Shown in pieces: positions 17,373 through 26,325 of a stretch of 64,000 nt of DNA. How positions within the stretch are numbered: position 1 is the stretch's first letter; each line of letters opens with the position of its first letter. This DNA is from AC2028 sp002373595 (GTDB lineage: Bacteria; Bacillota; Clostridia; Lachnospirales; Lachnospiraceae). Location: positions 1 to 64,000 of the forward strand of contig CAMOIX010000002.1 in NCBI GenBank assembly GCA_946616365.1, written 5' to 3'. The notes under the pieces are model-generated. The model saw only the letters and a program-made list of their open reading frames with translations. It was not told the DNA's origin and searched no databases. A program made the position numbers and the translations under genes.

Positions 17373-19304
17373 TTAGGTGTAACTTATAAGTCCGCTGGCA
17401 TCGATGGTTATAGTATGGCCGTCATCAAGTGTGATCGTAACAGGGCCTCCGTTTGCACCGGTAACATTACCACCATTTGAACTAATCGTTCCCGAATAAG
17501 AAGTCTGCGTAGTGTTTTGTGCATTCAATCCGGAGACCGTTATTATACTCTTACCTCCCTGTGTAGGATCAGGTGCCACGGTTATAGTCGCCGTCGATTG
17601 CATCGCAGCCTGACCGCCGTTAGGCGTGTAGCTAACTGTATAATTGGTAGGTTTAGTATATCCACTTGTAATAGCTCTAACTGCAGCATCGGCACTAGGC
17701 GTGGAAACTACTGTTCCGTTTGCGGCTGTTTTCGATATTGTGAAATCGTTAGCCGTTATGGTCGATCCGTTTCCTGCATTCGTAATAGCTTTAAGTCCAT
17801 AATCCGCTAACCCCATAGAGTTTGCTGCCGTTGCCGTCACATTTACAACTGCCCCGTTCTGTGGCTGGAACATTCCAAGGTTAACATTAGAAGTAAATCC
17901 ACTTGTCAATCTAACCGGAAGATCATAAGTTCCGCTTGCTGCAGTAAGAGTATCGTTACCTGAATCAAAAGATCCAACCGTATTTCCATTTGCATCGGTT
18001 ATGGTATAGGTTCCGTTTCCATTGTCAGTCGCGGTAAGATTGGTACCTGCCGCATACGGTCCTAAAGATCCCTGCTGACCATTCTGATTGGTATTAGTGT
18101 TTCCCGAACTCTGCTGGTTATCGTTCTTATGCTCTTCCTCATAGAGCTTAGCAAGCTTAGCTTCCTCATCAAGCTGGTTAGGGCTTCTGCCTTCCTTCTC
18201 TCCGAACTGGAGGTAATGCTCGAGGAGTGCATACTTATCATTTCCGACTGCAGAAGCTACATCGGGATATCTATTAGCATAGTATGCAGGATCGAAGAGG
18301 TCTCCGTTGGTCACAAGGATATTTCCGCTGGTAGGATACTCATACGCGATATATTCCTGTACTCTCTCCTTCGCAGTACCTGCTACCTTGACTGTCTCTT
18401 CCTCTTCCTCTTCCTCAGCCTGTCCGGTCTCATCGCCGTTTCCGTCATCGTTTCCGTCGTCATTTCCGGTATTGCCTTCATCGCCGGATCCGCTGCCGGG
18501 CTGCGTATTCTGTGAGCTTTCTCCGTTTCCGTTATCTCCGGTCTCATCTCCGGTCTCATCTTCGGTCTCACCGAGTATTACAGGCTTGGACCATCCGGTA
18601 GCCTCGCATACCTTGTCGAGGAGAGCAGGATTGGAACGAAGTATCGCAAGTACGAACTCGGGGATCTCGTCCTCGCTTACATCCTCGAGAGTAAACATTA
18701 CGGAATCGGTCTCTCTGTCATAGAGATATACGATGCATCTCTGACCGGCATATACTTCAGTCTCCTTAGTCTCACCGGTCTCAGGATTTGTACCGGTTAC
18801 ATGTACATGTCCGTCTGTAACTACTATCGACCAGTTGCCGTCCTTAGTTACAGTCACCCATCCCGATGTACCTCTTATACCGACGACCATCGTGGAAGTC
18901 GCGATATTGAGTGATTCATCAGCCTCGAGAGCCTTGCTTACTTCGAAGAAGAGCTGTCCTTCCGTAAGCTCCAGATCGAGTTTCTTGCCGCTCTGGTTAA
19001 ACTCCGCACGGCTTAGCTCATCGAGCGTGATTATCTTGGTATCATCGAGTCCTATGGATGCAAGGCTCTCCGTACCTGTGTTAAGTGCATTGCCGCTCTT
19101 AAGTCTTAAGTTCTCCGTGATAGTCTTGTAAGCGCCCTCATCCTCCAGCGTTACGGTTCCCTGCATTCTCAGCAGTCGCATCGTTGTCGCGGATATACCG
19201 CCCTTCTGCAAGAAGATAATCACCACTATCGCCGCTATCACGATCACTGCAGCGAGTATGATGAAGATCAGTTTCTTACTTCCGGCTTTTCCTTCCGAAG
19301 CCAT
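17373..19304 (-). CDS. FecR-domain membrane-anchored surface protein
   Basis: 643 residues. The N-terminal membrane segment (about 11-30, IFIILAAVIVIAAIVVIIFL) is followed by a FecR domain (about 45-215), including GTVTLEDEGAY, NIATSTMVVGIRGTSGWV and DGHVHVTGTN. A low-complexity Gly/Asp/Glu/Asn linker (about 250-305) follows. Next comes one copy of the motif FDPAYYANRYPDVASAVG ending HYLQFGEKEGRSP (about 340-385). A Ser/Thr/Asn/Gly-rich beta region of surface-protein type makes up the rest. FecR domains here act as periplasmic or surface sensors or scaffolds; the ligand is unknown. AAGGAAAA precedes the ATG at suitable spacing. Confidence 0.85.
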   Translation of the reverse strand: MASEGKAGSKKLIFIILAAVIVIAAIVVIIFLQKGGISATTMRLLRMQGTVTLEDEGAYKTITENLRLKSGNALNTGTESLASIGLDDTKIITLDELSRAEFNQSGKKLDLELTEGQLFFEVSKALEADESLNIATSTMVVGIRGTSGWVTVTKDGNWSIVVTDGHVHVTGTNPETGETKETEVYAGQRCIVYLYDRETDSVMFTLEDVSEDEIPEFVLAILRSNPALLDKVCEATGWSKPVILGETEDETGDETGDNGNGESSQNTQPGSGSGDEGNTGNDDGNDDGNGDETGQAEEEEEEETVKVAGTAKERVQEYIAYEYPTSGNILVTNGDLFDPAYYANRYPDVASAVGNDKYALLEHYLQFGEKEGRSPNQLDEEAKLAKLYEEEHKNDNQQSSGNTNTNQNGQQGSLGPYAAGTNLTATDNGNGTYTITDANGNTVGSFDSGNDTLTAASGTYDLPVRLTSGFTSNVNLGMFQPQNGAVVNVTATAANSMGLADYGLKAITNAGNGSTITANDFTISKTAANGTVVSTPSADAAVRAITSGYTKPTNYTVSYTPNGGQAAMQSTATITVAPDPTQGGKSIITVSGLNAQNTTQTSYSGTISSNGGNVTGANGGPVTITLDDGHTITIDASGLISYT

Positions 19305-19324
19305 AATGATTTTCCTTTCTCACC

Positions 19325-20137
19325 TTAGATTTTTAAGATCATGCCTTTACGTGCAAATATTACCTTTATATCATCTCCTGCTTTTTCCGTCAGTTCCTTC
19401 TCGGCCGCGGAGAGAATATCATCATTATGTGCGGGATCGTGATGAATGATCATCAGAGTCTTCGCATGCGCTCTTCCCGCCAATTCAAGCGCACCGTTCC
19501 AGGACGTGTGTCCGTAGCCTTTTCTGGCTTCCAGTTCCTCGTCGGTATACTGTCCGTCGAGCATAAATATGTCAGCATCCTTTGCGAATTCGATCAGCTC
19601 TTCGACTGATTCTTCAGTCTTTTCATAATCCGTCGCATATACCAGTTTCTGCCCGTCCTGCTCTATTCCAAAAATCAGACTGCCTCCCGGATGCGATCCT
19701 TCCATCGCAGATACTTTCAGTCCCTTTATATCTATCGGGAAAGAAGCCTTGATCACCCTTACATCCGCGGGATATGCCGAAAGTCCCACCGGCCAATACG
19801 GCGGAGATACGAGATTATTTATCGCAGCTGCCGCATCATATCCTTCATGCGCCTCATCAGTTCCGACATAGATATTTATCTTCGTCCCCTTCTCGAGAAG
19901 CTCCGGGAAAAAGGGTATCCCCTGTATATGATCCAGATGGGGATGTGATATCAGGACATTGATCTCACCCTCCACATCGGGCGCCGCAACGATACCTGTT
20001 CCTGCATCGAGATAGACATTTCCGCCGGCAGGCTTATCGCTCTCTACGAAATAGCACGATGTCGCTCCTCCGAAAGCCGCATATTCACTTCCCTCTACGG
20101 ACATAGAACCTCTGCATCCGAGAACGGTCAGCTTCAT
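19325..20137 (-). CDS. Metallo-beta-lactamase fold hydrolase
   Basis: 270 residues. The fold begins MKLTVLGCRGSM. Metal ligands are in SHPHLDHIQG (the HxHxDH motif), EGSHPGGS, YATDYE and a C-terminal HHDP. The pattern is closest to RNase Z/phosphodiesterase-like soluble MBL hydrolases; Rossmann-like or rhodanese additions are absent. It may hydrolyse a cyclic nucleotide or a phosphodiester. The adenylate cyclase two genes downstream makes a cyclic-nucleotide phosphodiesterase role attractive but unproven. The start overlaps the preceding small gene by four bases. Confidence 0.85.
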   Translation of the reverse strand: MKLTVLGCRGSMSVEGSEYAAFGGATSCYFVESDKPAGGNVYLDAGTGIVAAPDVEGEINVLISHPHLDHIQGIPFFPELLEKGTKINIYVGTDEAHEGYDAAAAINNLVSPPYWPVGLSAYPADVRVIKASFPIDIKGLKVSAMEGSHPGGSLIFGIEQDGQKLVYATDYEKTEESVEELIEFAKDADIFMLDGQYTDEELEARKGYGHTSWNGALELAGRAHAKTLMIIHHDPAHNDDILSAAEKELTEKAGDDIKVIFARKGMILKI

Positions 20138-20376
20138 AAGCCCGTCCCTCCGAGATTTTTCATGATCTCTATGGTCTCAAGATCCTCAGCGGTGATCTTC
20201 ATATTCGTGACATATTCCTTGCCGTCGGGCGTGGTCACTTTGAGTTCTGCGACAGTACCCTCGCATACTGCATTGCCAAGTACCTGCTTTACAAATGCGG
20301 GTACCTTGGGATGCTGCGACTTAAAGATGCGAAATCTCTCCGCGATCTTCATCATCTCCATAGGGTTCATTGCCAT
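20134..20376 (-). CDS. Conserved hypothetical 80-residue protein
   Basis: 80 residues. The N-terminal helix (MAMNPMEMMKIAERFRIFKS) is followed by a beta-rich part with TTPDGKEYVTNMKITAEDLE. No membrane segment or metal motif is present, so it is likely cytoplasmic. AGGAGACATCAGGAA lies upstream of the ATG, giving a usable ribosome site. Position between the zinc-ribbon and MBL genes, with a four-base overlap to the latter, suggests the three are cotranscribed. Function not recognised. Confidence 0.75.
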   Translation of the reverse strand: MAMNPMEMMKIAERFRIFKSQHPKVPAFVKQVLGNAVCEGTVAELKVTTPDGKEYVTNMKITAEDLETIEIMKNLGGTGL

Positions 20377-20421
20377 TTCCTGATGTCTCCTTTATCCGTC
20401 CGAATCCCTTACGAGTACGCC

Positions 20422-21720
20422 TTACGCGTTCTGCCTGGGTCTTTCCTTCTTGTCAGTCTTGCTGTAGAGGAGTCTGTCGTTGAATCTTCCTCTCTTGTAC
20501 GAGCCTTCCTTCATATACGCCTTGGCTGTAGTCTGCTTGGCAACATTCTTCATGGCACCCTTGAGTGCTCCGCCGTAGATAAATCCAATAAGGAGCGAGA
20601 TCACAGCAACAGCTGCCTCTGCTTTGTAATTAAATACCTTTCCTGCCGCAAAGAATGCGATAGCCGATCCGATGACAAGTGCGATGAGAGCAGATAAGCA
20701 TACATACTTCCAGTACTTGCTCTTATCGATGGGAAGCTCTCCTACCATGCGTCCGGTCTGTCCGTTGATCCCGAATGTATATGCCTTGTCCTGATACTTC
20801 GTCGTCATCATCCATACGGGAAGCATTGCATATTCAGCCTTTGCATTTGAGAGTTTGATATTCTCGCTCTTCTCCGATACTTCCTCGTAGTCACCGACTT
20901 CACTTCTCATCTGATTTCTGAAGGTGTTGATGACTCTCTCGTTGGCACGGGGTCTCGCATCAGCTTCCTCGACATCATATCTGTCAGCGAGATATCCTGA
21001 GAAATATGCCGCATCATAAGCGACTGCAGCCTTCATATCGTAGGGCTCGAGCGAATCCATCATCGCATCGTCCATACGGGTTGCAGCATCTACGGGGATC
21101 TTCTCGAAGTCCATGCTTCCGCTTCTGTCGAGGAAGTAATGGTCCTTCTTCACATAATCATAATTGGCATCGCTCCATCTCTTGGATTTAACGCCCTCAA
21201 AGAATACCGAGCCGCTCGCATGGCAGCTGTAGAGCCAGAAAGGAACATAGAGTCCCGTGATATCTTCTATGCGGTTATTTGCTAGGAAAGATGAAGGAAG
21301 GAGCTTCTTGCCTTTGGTGAAGCTCTTTAATGCTTCCTTCGCCTGCTCTTTATTTACCTTGAAAGGAATGACATGATCGGGCTTGTACATACCCGAGAAT
21401 GACTGAGGTATGATCGCAGGGTTGCCGCAATACGGGCACTCGGTTGCAGCGGTATTGTCTCCGGCAACCATCTGCGCTCCGCATGAAGGACACTGATAAC
21501 CCTCGAGCTTTCCGTCCTCATCGGATACCATCTCCTGGTCGTGAGTATCCCATACCATATCGGACTTGCCGTTGGCAGCTTCCTCAGATTCCTGTGCAGC
21601 CTTTACCTGCTCCATCGTGAAATGCGAATCGCAGTAAGCACATACCATCTCTCCCGCATCCGAGTTGAAAGAAAGTGCCGCTCCGCAGCAAGGACATTTG
21701 AAATTCAGTACATCAGCCAT
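20422..21720 (-). CDS. TFIIB-type zinc-ribbon membrane protein
   Basis: 432 residues. Two N-terminal zinc ribbons (FKCPCCGAAL with VCAYCDSHF, about 8-37; YQCPSCGAQM with ECPYCGNPA, about 73-100) are followed by a long beta-rich domain. That domain contains HVIPFKVNKEQA and ITGLYVPFWLYSC. Two adjacent membrane helices come near the C-terminus (about 340-385) and the end is basic. This architecture is recurrent in Clostridia and annotated only as a TFIIB-type zinc-ribbon protein; no enzymatic motif is visible. A purine-rich AGGGGGG precedes the start. Confidence 0.85.
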   Translation of the reverse strand: MADVLNFKCPCCGAALSFNSDAGEMVCAYCDSHFTMEQVKAAQESEEAANGKSDMVWDTHDQEMVSDEDGKLEGYQCPSCGAQMVAGDNTAATECPYCGNPAIIPQSFSGMYKPDHVIPFKVNKEQAKEALKSFTKGKKLLPSSFLANNRIEDITGLYVPFWLYSCHASGSVFFEGVKSKRWSDANYDYVKKDHYFLDRSGSMDFEKIPVDAATRMDDAMMDSLEPYDMKAAVAYDAAYFSGYLADRYDVEEADARPRANERVINTFRNQMRSEVGDYEEVSEKSENIKLSNAKAEYAMLPVWMMTTKYQDKAYTFGINGQTGRMVGELPIDKSKYWKYVCLSALIALVIGSAIAFFAAGKVFNYKAEAAVAVISLLIGFIYGGALKGAMKNVAKQTTAKAYMKEGSYKRGRFNDRLLYSKTDKKERPRQNA

Positions 21721-21748
21721 TGTTCTTTACCCCCCTAATTTTGCAGTA

Positions 21749-23353
21749 TCAATATCCGTAGCAGGCCGCCAGATCCGATATGAGTCCGTAGAATTCATTG
21801 TCGAATCTTTCGACCGTTTCTATCACCAGTACATCCGATTCATTGATGGATGTAAGTATCTGCACCCACTTGTCATATCCGTTTCCCTGCTCTCCCACAG
21901 TGATCGACTCTCTCTGGATAGAAACGGTCTTTGCAAAATCCTTCTCCAGATAGTTTACCATAGGAACCCTAAAAGAATCACCTATTACCGTTATTTTTTT
22001 ATCGTATAACGGGTTCGTGGCCTCGGAAGCATAATACGGTGAATATCCGTAGTAGATATCCTGTCCGCCCTCTATGATATTCACGCCGGCATCAGGTCTG
22101 TATACAGGCACATAATCCTTCGCCTCCGGGAAATCCGAAGCATTGAGAGCCCCCGTTGCTATGAGGCCTTTCATCAGACCCTCCGTCTCGTTTATCCTGA
22201 TGCTGTCACGGTTTACTGTCTCAAGTCCCAGCGTGTCTAATACTCTCTGTGCTCCGATGAAAGCTCCCCAGTAATTCCAGTGCGTATCATACTGATAGCA
22301 TGTATCGTAGTAGAGCTTACCCCATTTGAGTTCATCCAGAGGATAGATGATCTTCACATCGGTATTTTCTCTGACATACGATACAAGATCGGGTATCCTC
22401 TTTACATCGCTGTCTATCTCCACAGTGGGCATATACTCGGGATAAACCTGTTCCCTATTCGGATTGATCATGAGCACAAGCTCGATATTCAGAGTATCGC
22501 ATAGAGCTTCGAGTCTCTGTATGTTAGCGACAACTCTTGCCTTCTCGGCATCACTCATCAGTTCCTTGCCCTGATAGTACTCTATCGAGTTCACGCCTTC
22601 AAAGAAGAGCCAGTCATTTCTGCCGAAGAAGACCTGATTTGATGCATAGTTAAGCGGGAAGAAACTGTCATCTAAGAGCTTATTGTCAAAGTCTCCCCAG
22701 AGCACTTCACCGCATTCCTCGCACACATACATCGTCCTTCCGTAGTCGGTATACGAAGGCTCTCTTCTGTTCTCCACAACCCACTTGTGAGTATGCGGTT
22801 TGGGTTCAGTATCCGACCCATTGCCATCGGGTCCGCCACTGCCATCACCGCCTTCTCCCGTACCGCCTTCTCCGTTGCCGCCATCTCCTGTACCGTCGGG
22901 GGTGGTGTCCGGCTTGGGGTCTTTGCCGGTCTGCGATCCGTCACCTGTTCCGGTCTTATCCGAAGGAGTTGTCGTATCCTTCCCTATCAGATCATCAACA
23001 GAGACATTCGCTACATTGGACGCTTTCCTTCCGGACCACTTTACGAGGACGGGCATGATATCCTTGCGGTATATCTTTTCCAGTTTGCTCTCCAGATTAT
23101 TGTCAGCATTAATGATCGCAGTCCTGAAAGGAATCCGATCGTTGTAGTAACTCTCCCATCCCGCTGTATCAAACTTATCAAAAGGTTTCTCTGCGAGGTT
23201 TCTGTTCTCGGTGAGTTCACCCGCAGCCGCATTTGCTTTTTCCGCATTGCCCGTGATGCAGACAATACCCCACAGCAGACTCGGCACTATGAGGAGCGAG
23301 AGGAAAAGTCCGATATTTATTTTTTGTAATAACTTACTCTTCATCTGCATCAA
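21749..23353 (-). CDS. AlgX/DHHW-type acetyltransferase-associated protein
   Basis: 534 residues. N-terminal signal anchor (about 14-36). An SGNH-like AlgX/AlgJ fold has RNDWLFF, the DTHWNYWGAF Asp-His pair and GDSFRVPM with the catalytic Ser. Between residues about 125 and 185 lies a Thr/Gly/Asp/Pro-rich linker. It is followed by a small insert, HTHKWVVENRREPSYTDYG then MYVCEECGE, resembling surface Cys-rich modules. It probably transfers or accepts acetyl groups on an exported glycan, supplied by the adjacent MBOAT protein with which it overlaps by four bases. A start two or three codons inside is equally possible. Confidence 0.88.
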   Translation of the reverse strand: MMQMKSKLLQKINIGLFLSLLIVPSLLWGIVCITGNAEKANAAAGELTENRNLAEKPFDKFDTAGWESYYNDRIPFRTAIINADNNLESKLEKIYRKDIMPVLVKWSGRKASNVANVSVDDLIGKDTTTPSDKTGTGDGSQTGKDPKPDTTPDGTGDGGNGEGGTGEGGDGSGGPDGNGSDTEPKPHTHKWVVENRREPSYTDYGRTMYVCEECGEVLWGDFDNKLLDDSFFPLNYASNQVFFGRNDWLFFEGVNSIEYYQGKELMSDAEKARVVANIQRLEALCDTLNIELVLMINPNREQVYPEYMPTVEIDSDVKRIPDLVSYVRENTDVKIIYPLDELKWGKLYYDTCYQYDTHWNYWGAFIGAQRVLDTLGLETVNRDSIRINETEGLMKGLIATGALNASDFPEAKDYVPVYRPDAGVNIIEGGQDIYYGYSPYYASEATNPLYDKKITVIGDSFRVPMVNYLEKDFAKTVSIQRESITVGEQGNGYDKWVQILTSINESDVLVIETVERFDNEFYGLISDLAACYGY

Positions 23354-24867
23354 AACTGAAAATAAATGAACGGGTTATATGTACCGCCGGCAAGCAGCAG
23401 TATGCAAAGCGCAGCAAGCGCAGTCCTTACCAGTATTCCGCACATGGCAAAGAACGCTTTGTCTTTATTCTTATCGCAGAACTTTCCGAATACAGCCTGC
23501 AGAGGTCCTGCAAAGAGTACTCCGAGCACGAGCGCCACACACATCTTAAATGACATATAGTTGAGCACGGAATAAGTCTTGGCATTCGGTCTGAAGAATG
23601 CTCCTATGAATCCAAACGCATCGCTTATACTGTCCGCTCTGAAAAATACCCAGCCGACGATGACTACGATGAGCGCATATATATGTCCGAAGAATCTCTT
23701 AACACCTGCTCCGCGAGGATTGCCGTTTCCGACTTCCTCAGCATCCTTTTCCGCATCCTTTGCTTCTCCGGCATCCTTAACCGCCGCACTTTTCTTTTCC
23801 GAGAAATACGAGATCAGTCTCTCGATTATGAGAAATACCGCATAATACATTCCCCAGAAAAAGAAAGTATAATTAGCGCCGTGCCATATACCCGTGAGCA
23901 GGAATACTATAAACACATTGACGCACACTCTTGCGATGCCCTTCCTGCTTCCGCCAAGAGGTATATATACATAATCACGGAACCACGAAGACAGCGATAT
24001 ATGCCATCTTCTCCAGAAATCCCTGACAGAGACTGCTGTATAGGGGAGGTTGAAATTTTCTCTGAATTCAAAACCGAGCATACGCCCAAGACCTATCGCC
24101 ATATCGGAATATCCCGAGAAATCATAATAGATCTGCAGACTGTAGAGGACTGCGCCGAATACAGCCACTCCGCTTCCCATCCTTGAGATGTCGAGTTTCC
24201 AGATCTTATCAACAGCTTCTCCGAATGTATTGGCGAGGAGCACTTTCTTGGAAAGTCCGTACACAAATCTCGTAACACCCGATGAAAAGAGCTCTGCATT
24301 CTCTTTCCTCGAAACAAGCTGCTTTTCGATATCCCTATACTGCACGATGGGGCCCGCGATCAGCTGCGGGAAAAGCGAAACATACAAAGCGAAATCCGGA
24401 ATATTTTTCTGAACCCTGGCATTACCTCTGTAAACATCGATCACATATGATATTGCCTGGAAGATATAGAATGATATACCGATGGGAAGTATGACTTCCT
24501 TAAATCCGAGCGATCCGTACTCTCCGCCGGATATGCTTTCTATCGTATGAATGAGAAGATTGAAATATTTGAAATATCCGAGTATAAGGAGATTACTTAA
24601 TATTCCGATAAAGAGAAAGAATCTTTTGTGATCTTCGTCGATCCCGATAAAAAGGCCGCTTGCGTAATTGACGAGTATCACACCTATCATGAGTAGAAGG
24701 TAGCGCGGCCCGCCCCATCCGTAAAAGAACAGGCTTGCCAAAAGCAGGAATATGTTTTTCAGTCTGATCTTTACAGGTCTTCCAAAAGGCAATATCCCTA
24801 TCAGGAAATTTCCGATAAGAACCACCGGCAGGAACACCCATAAAAACAGCATAGTACTGAAGACCAT
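23350..24867 (-). CDS. MBOAT O-acyltransferase (AlgI-like)
   Basis: 505 residues, about eleven membrane helices. It has the AlgI/DltB signature: QAISYVIDVYRG, LFPQLIAGPIVQYRD, the YYDFSGYSDMAIGLGRMLGF stretch, RDFWRRWHISLSSWFRDYVY, and the catalytic His in LTGIWHGANYTFFFWG. It passes acetyl groups from cytoplasmic acetyl-CoA across the membrane to an AlgX-like partner, here the next gene. A Lys/Ala/Glu cytoplasmic insert sits near residue 385. GGGAG precedes the ATG, and an extended -10 (TGATATAAT, complement of 24903-24911) lies about 35 bases upstream. Confidence 0.93.
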   Translation of the reverse strand: MVFSTMLFLWVFLPVVLIGNFLIGILPFGRPVKIRLKNIFLLLASLFFYGWGGPRYLLLMIGVILVNYASGLFIGIDEDHKRFFLFIGILSNLLILGYFKYFNLLIHTIESISGGEYGSLGFKEVILPIGISFYIFQAISYVIDVYRGNARVQKNIPDFALYVSLFPQLIAGPIVQYRDIEKQLVSRKENAELFSSGVTRFVYGLSKKVLLANTFGEAVDKIWKLDISRMGSGVAVFGAVLYSLQIYYDFSGYSDMAIGLGRMLGFEFRENFNLPYTAVSVRDFWRRWHISLSSWFRDYVYIPLGGSRKGIARVCVNVFIVFLLTGIWHGANYTFFFWGMYYAVFLIIERLISYFSEKKSAAVKDAGEAKDAEKDAEEVGNGNPRGAGVKRFFGHIYALIVVIVGWVFFRADSISDAFGFIGAFFRPNAKTYSVLNYMSFKMCVALVLGVLFAGPLQAVFGKFCDKNKDKAFFAMCGILVRTALAALCILLLAGGTYNPFIYFQF

Positions 24868-24952
24868 CTTTATGCTCCCGTTTCAACTCACAACCGCTTG
24901 ATATTATATCATATTTTTGCCCAAAAACCTACAGAAAATAAGCATTTTTCGA

Positions 24953-24981
24953 TTGTTTATACATGTCATACATGGTATTAT
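24953..24981 (+). promoter_or_regulatory. Promoter giving a leaderless response-regulator mRNA
   Basis: TTGTTT (24953-24958), 17 bases, TATTAT (24976-24981), then seven bases to the ATG at 24989. No Shine-Dalgarno sequence occurs between. The inverted words ACATGTC/CATACATG fall in the spacer. Confidence 0.7.
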
Positions 24982-24988
24982 GAACTAT

Positions 24989-26302
24989 ATGTGGAAGATA
25001 CTTATAGTCGATGATGAACCCATATCGCTTGCCATGACCGAGCGCATACTCCAGGGGAAGTATAAGACTGTCAGAGCCGGTAACGGAGCCACTGCCATGG
25101 ATGTCTTCAGAAAAGAGCATCCGGACATGGTACTTTCCGACCTCAAAATGCCGGGAATGACGGGGCTTGAGCTTCGCAAGAACCTGATGGATCTCTATCC
25201 GGAGCGCTTCATACCCTTTATGTTCATGACCGCTGATCTGGGCGAAAATAACGAAGTTCTCGGCTTTGAGGACAGTTCCACCGACTTTATCAGGAAGCCT
25301 TTCAGGGCTGATATCCTGCTCCGCCGTATCGACAATATCTTAAGCAAGCTCGAAGTGCGGAGCGACCGCATCCCCTCCACTGACCCCATGACGGGACTTC
25401 TCTCGGAGGACGGTGCCAAGAGAGATATCGCCAAGCTGTGTCATGCCGGAGTTCCCGGTGTTTTCATGCTGATAAATCTCGACAATTTCAAGCTCGTAAA
25501 TAACCTCTACGGACGTGATATGGGTGATAAGCTACTCATCAGGTTCGCCGAGATCGTCTGCTCTGCTGTCCGCGCCACTGACGTTGCGTGCCGTATTTCA
25601 GGAGATAATTTTCTTGCTTTCTGTAAAGGAGTCCGTGAAGAGGACGTCATCAAGAGAAAGTCCTCTTACATCAACGATCAGCTCCTTATATCCGCTCTGG
25701 AGTATATGGGTTCCGAGATGAACATACAGCTCGGAGCTTCGATGGGATGCGTATATGTTCCCGATGAGGGAAATAACTTTGATGAACTGTATAAAAAAGC
25801 CGAAGAGACGCTTGCCAAAGTCAAAAAGACCGGCAAACACGGTTTCTCGGTATATGGCAATTCCGGCAGGAGACTTGGCGAGTCCAAAGCTCAGCCCGGC
25901 ACGATCTCCGCACTCATATCCTCTCTGTCGGAGAGAGCTTCCGTAGGACGCAGCGCATACGATCTCGAGATGGATCAGTTCACCGTCTGCTATAAGCTCC
26001 TCGCAAGGATAGCCAAGGATTACAGGAAGAACATGTGCTTCCTGCTCTTTACGCTGAAGCACCCTAACGGAGAACCCGTTACCGATGCGGAAGCCAATTC
26101 CTATTTTGCGACATTGAAGGTCTCGCTCAGACGGAGTGATATCATATCCATTAGTTCCAATGATACATTCCCCGTCATACTGCTTGAGACCGATGATTCA
26201 TATACGGATATCATAATCGAAAGAATCGCCGCCAGGTGGAGCGGATCCAATCCCGGCAGCGATATCGTCATTACTCACGAAGTTCAGATGTTTGACACCT
26301 GA
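24989..26302 (+). CDS. Response regulator with degenerate GGDEF domain
   Basis: 437 residues. The receiver domain (about 1-120) has acidic pocket VDDE, phospho-acceptor Asp in MVLSDLKMPG, Thr in FMTAD and Lys in RKPF. A GGDEF-type domain follows (about 130-290) and keeps the metal Asp in MLINLDNFKLVN. Its signature is SGDNF instead of GGDEF, so diguanylate cyclase activity is doubtful. A C-terminal third domain (about 310-437) resembles a further eroded GGDEF fold (MCFLLFTLKHPNGEP, SLRRSDIISISSND). It could be a c-di-GMP effector or a signalling scaffold. Longer frames upstream are excluded by the promoter. Confidence 0.85.
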   Translation: MWKILIVDDEPISLAMTERILQGKYKTVRAGNGATAMDVFRKEHPDMVLSDLKMPGMTGLELRKNLMDLYPERFIPFMFMTADLGENNEVLGFEDSSTDFIRKPFRADILLRRIDNILSKLEVRSDRIPSTDPMTGLLSEDGAKRDIAKLCHAGVPGVFMLINLDNFKLVNNLYGRDMGDKLLIRFAEIVCSAVRATDVACRISGDNFLAFCKGVREEDVIKRKSSYINDQLLISALEYMGSEMNIQLGASMGCVYVPDEGNNFDELYKKAEETLAKVKKTGKHGFSVYGNSGRRLGESKAQPGTISALISSLSERASVGRSAYDLEMDQFTVCYKLLARIAKDYRKNMCFLLFTLKHPNGEPVTDAEANSYFATLKVSLRRSDIISISSNDTFPVILLETDDSYTDIIIERIAARWSGSNPGSDIVITHEVQMFDT

Positions 26303-26325
26303 TATATTCTGATCTCCTGATTCAT

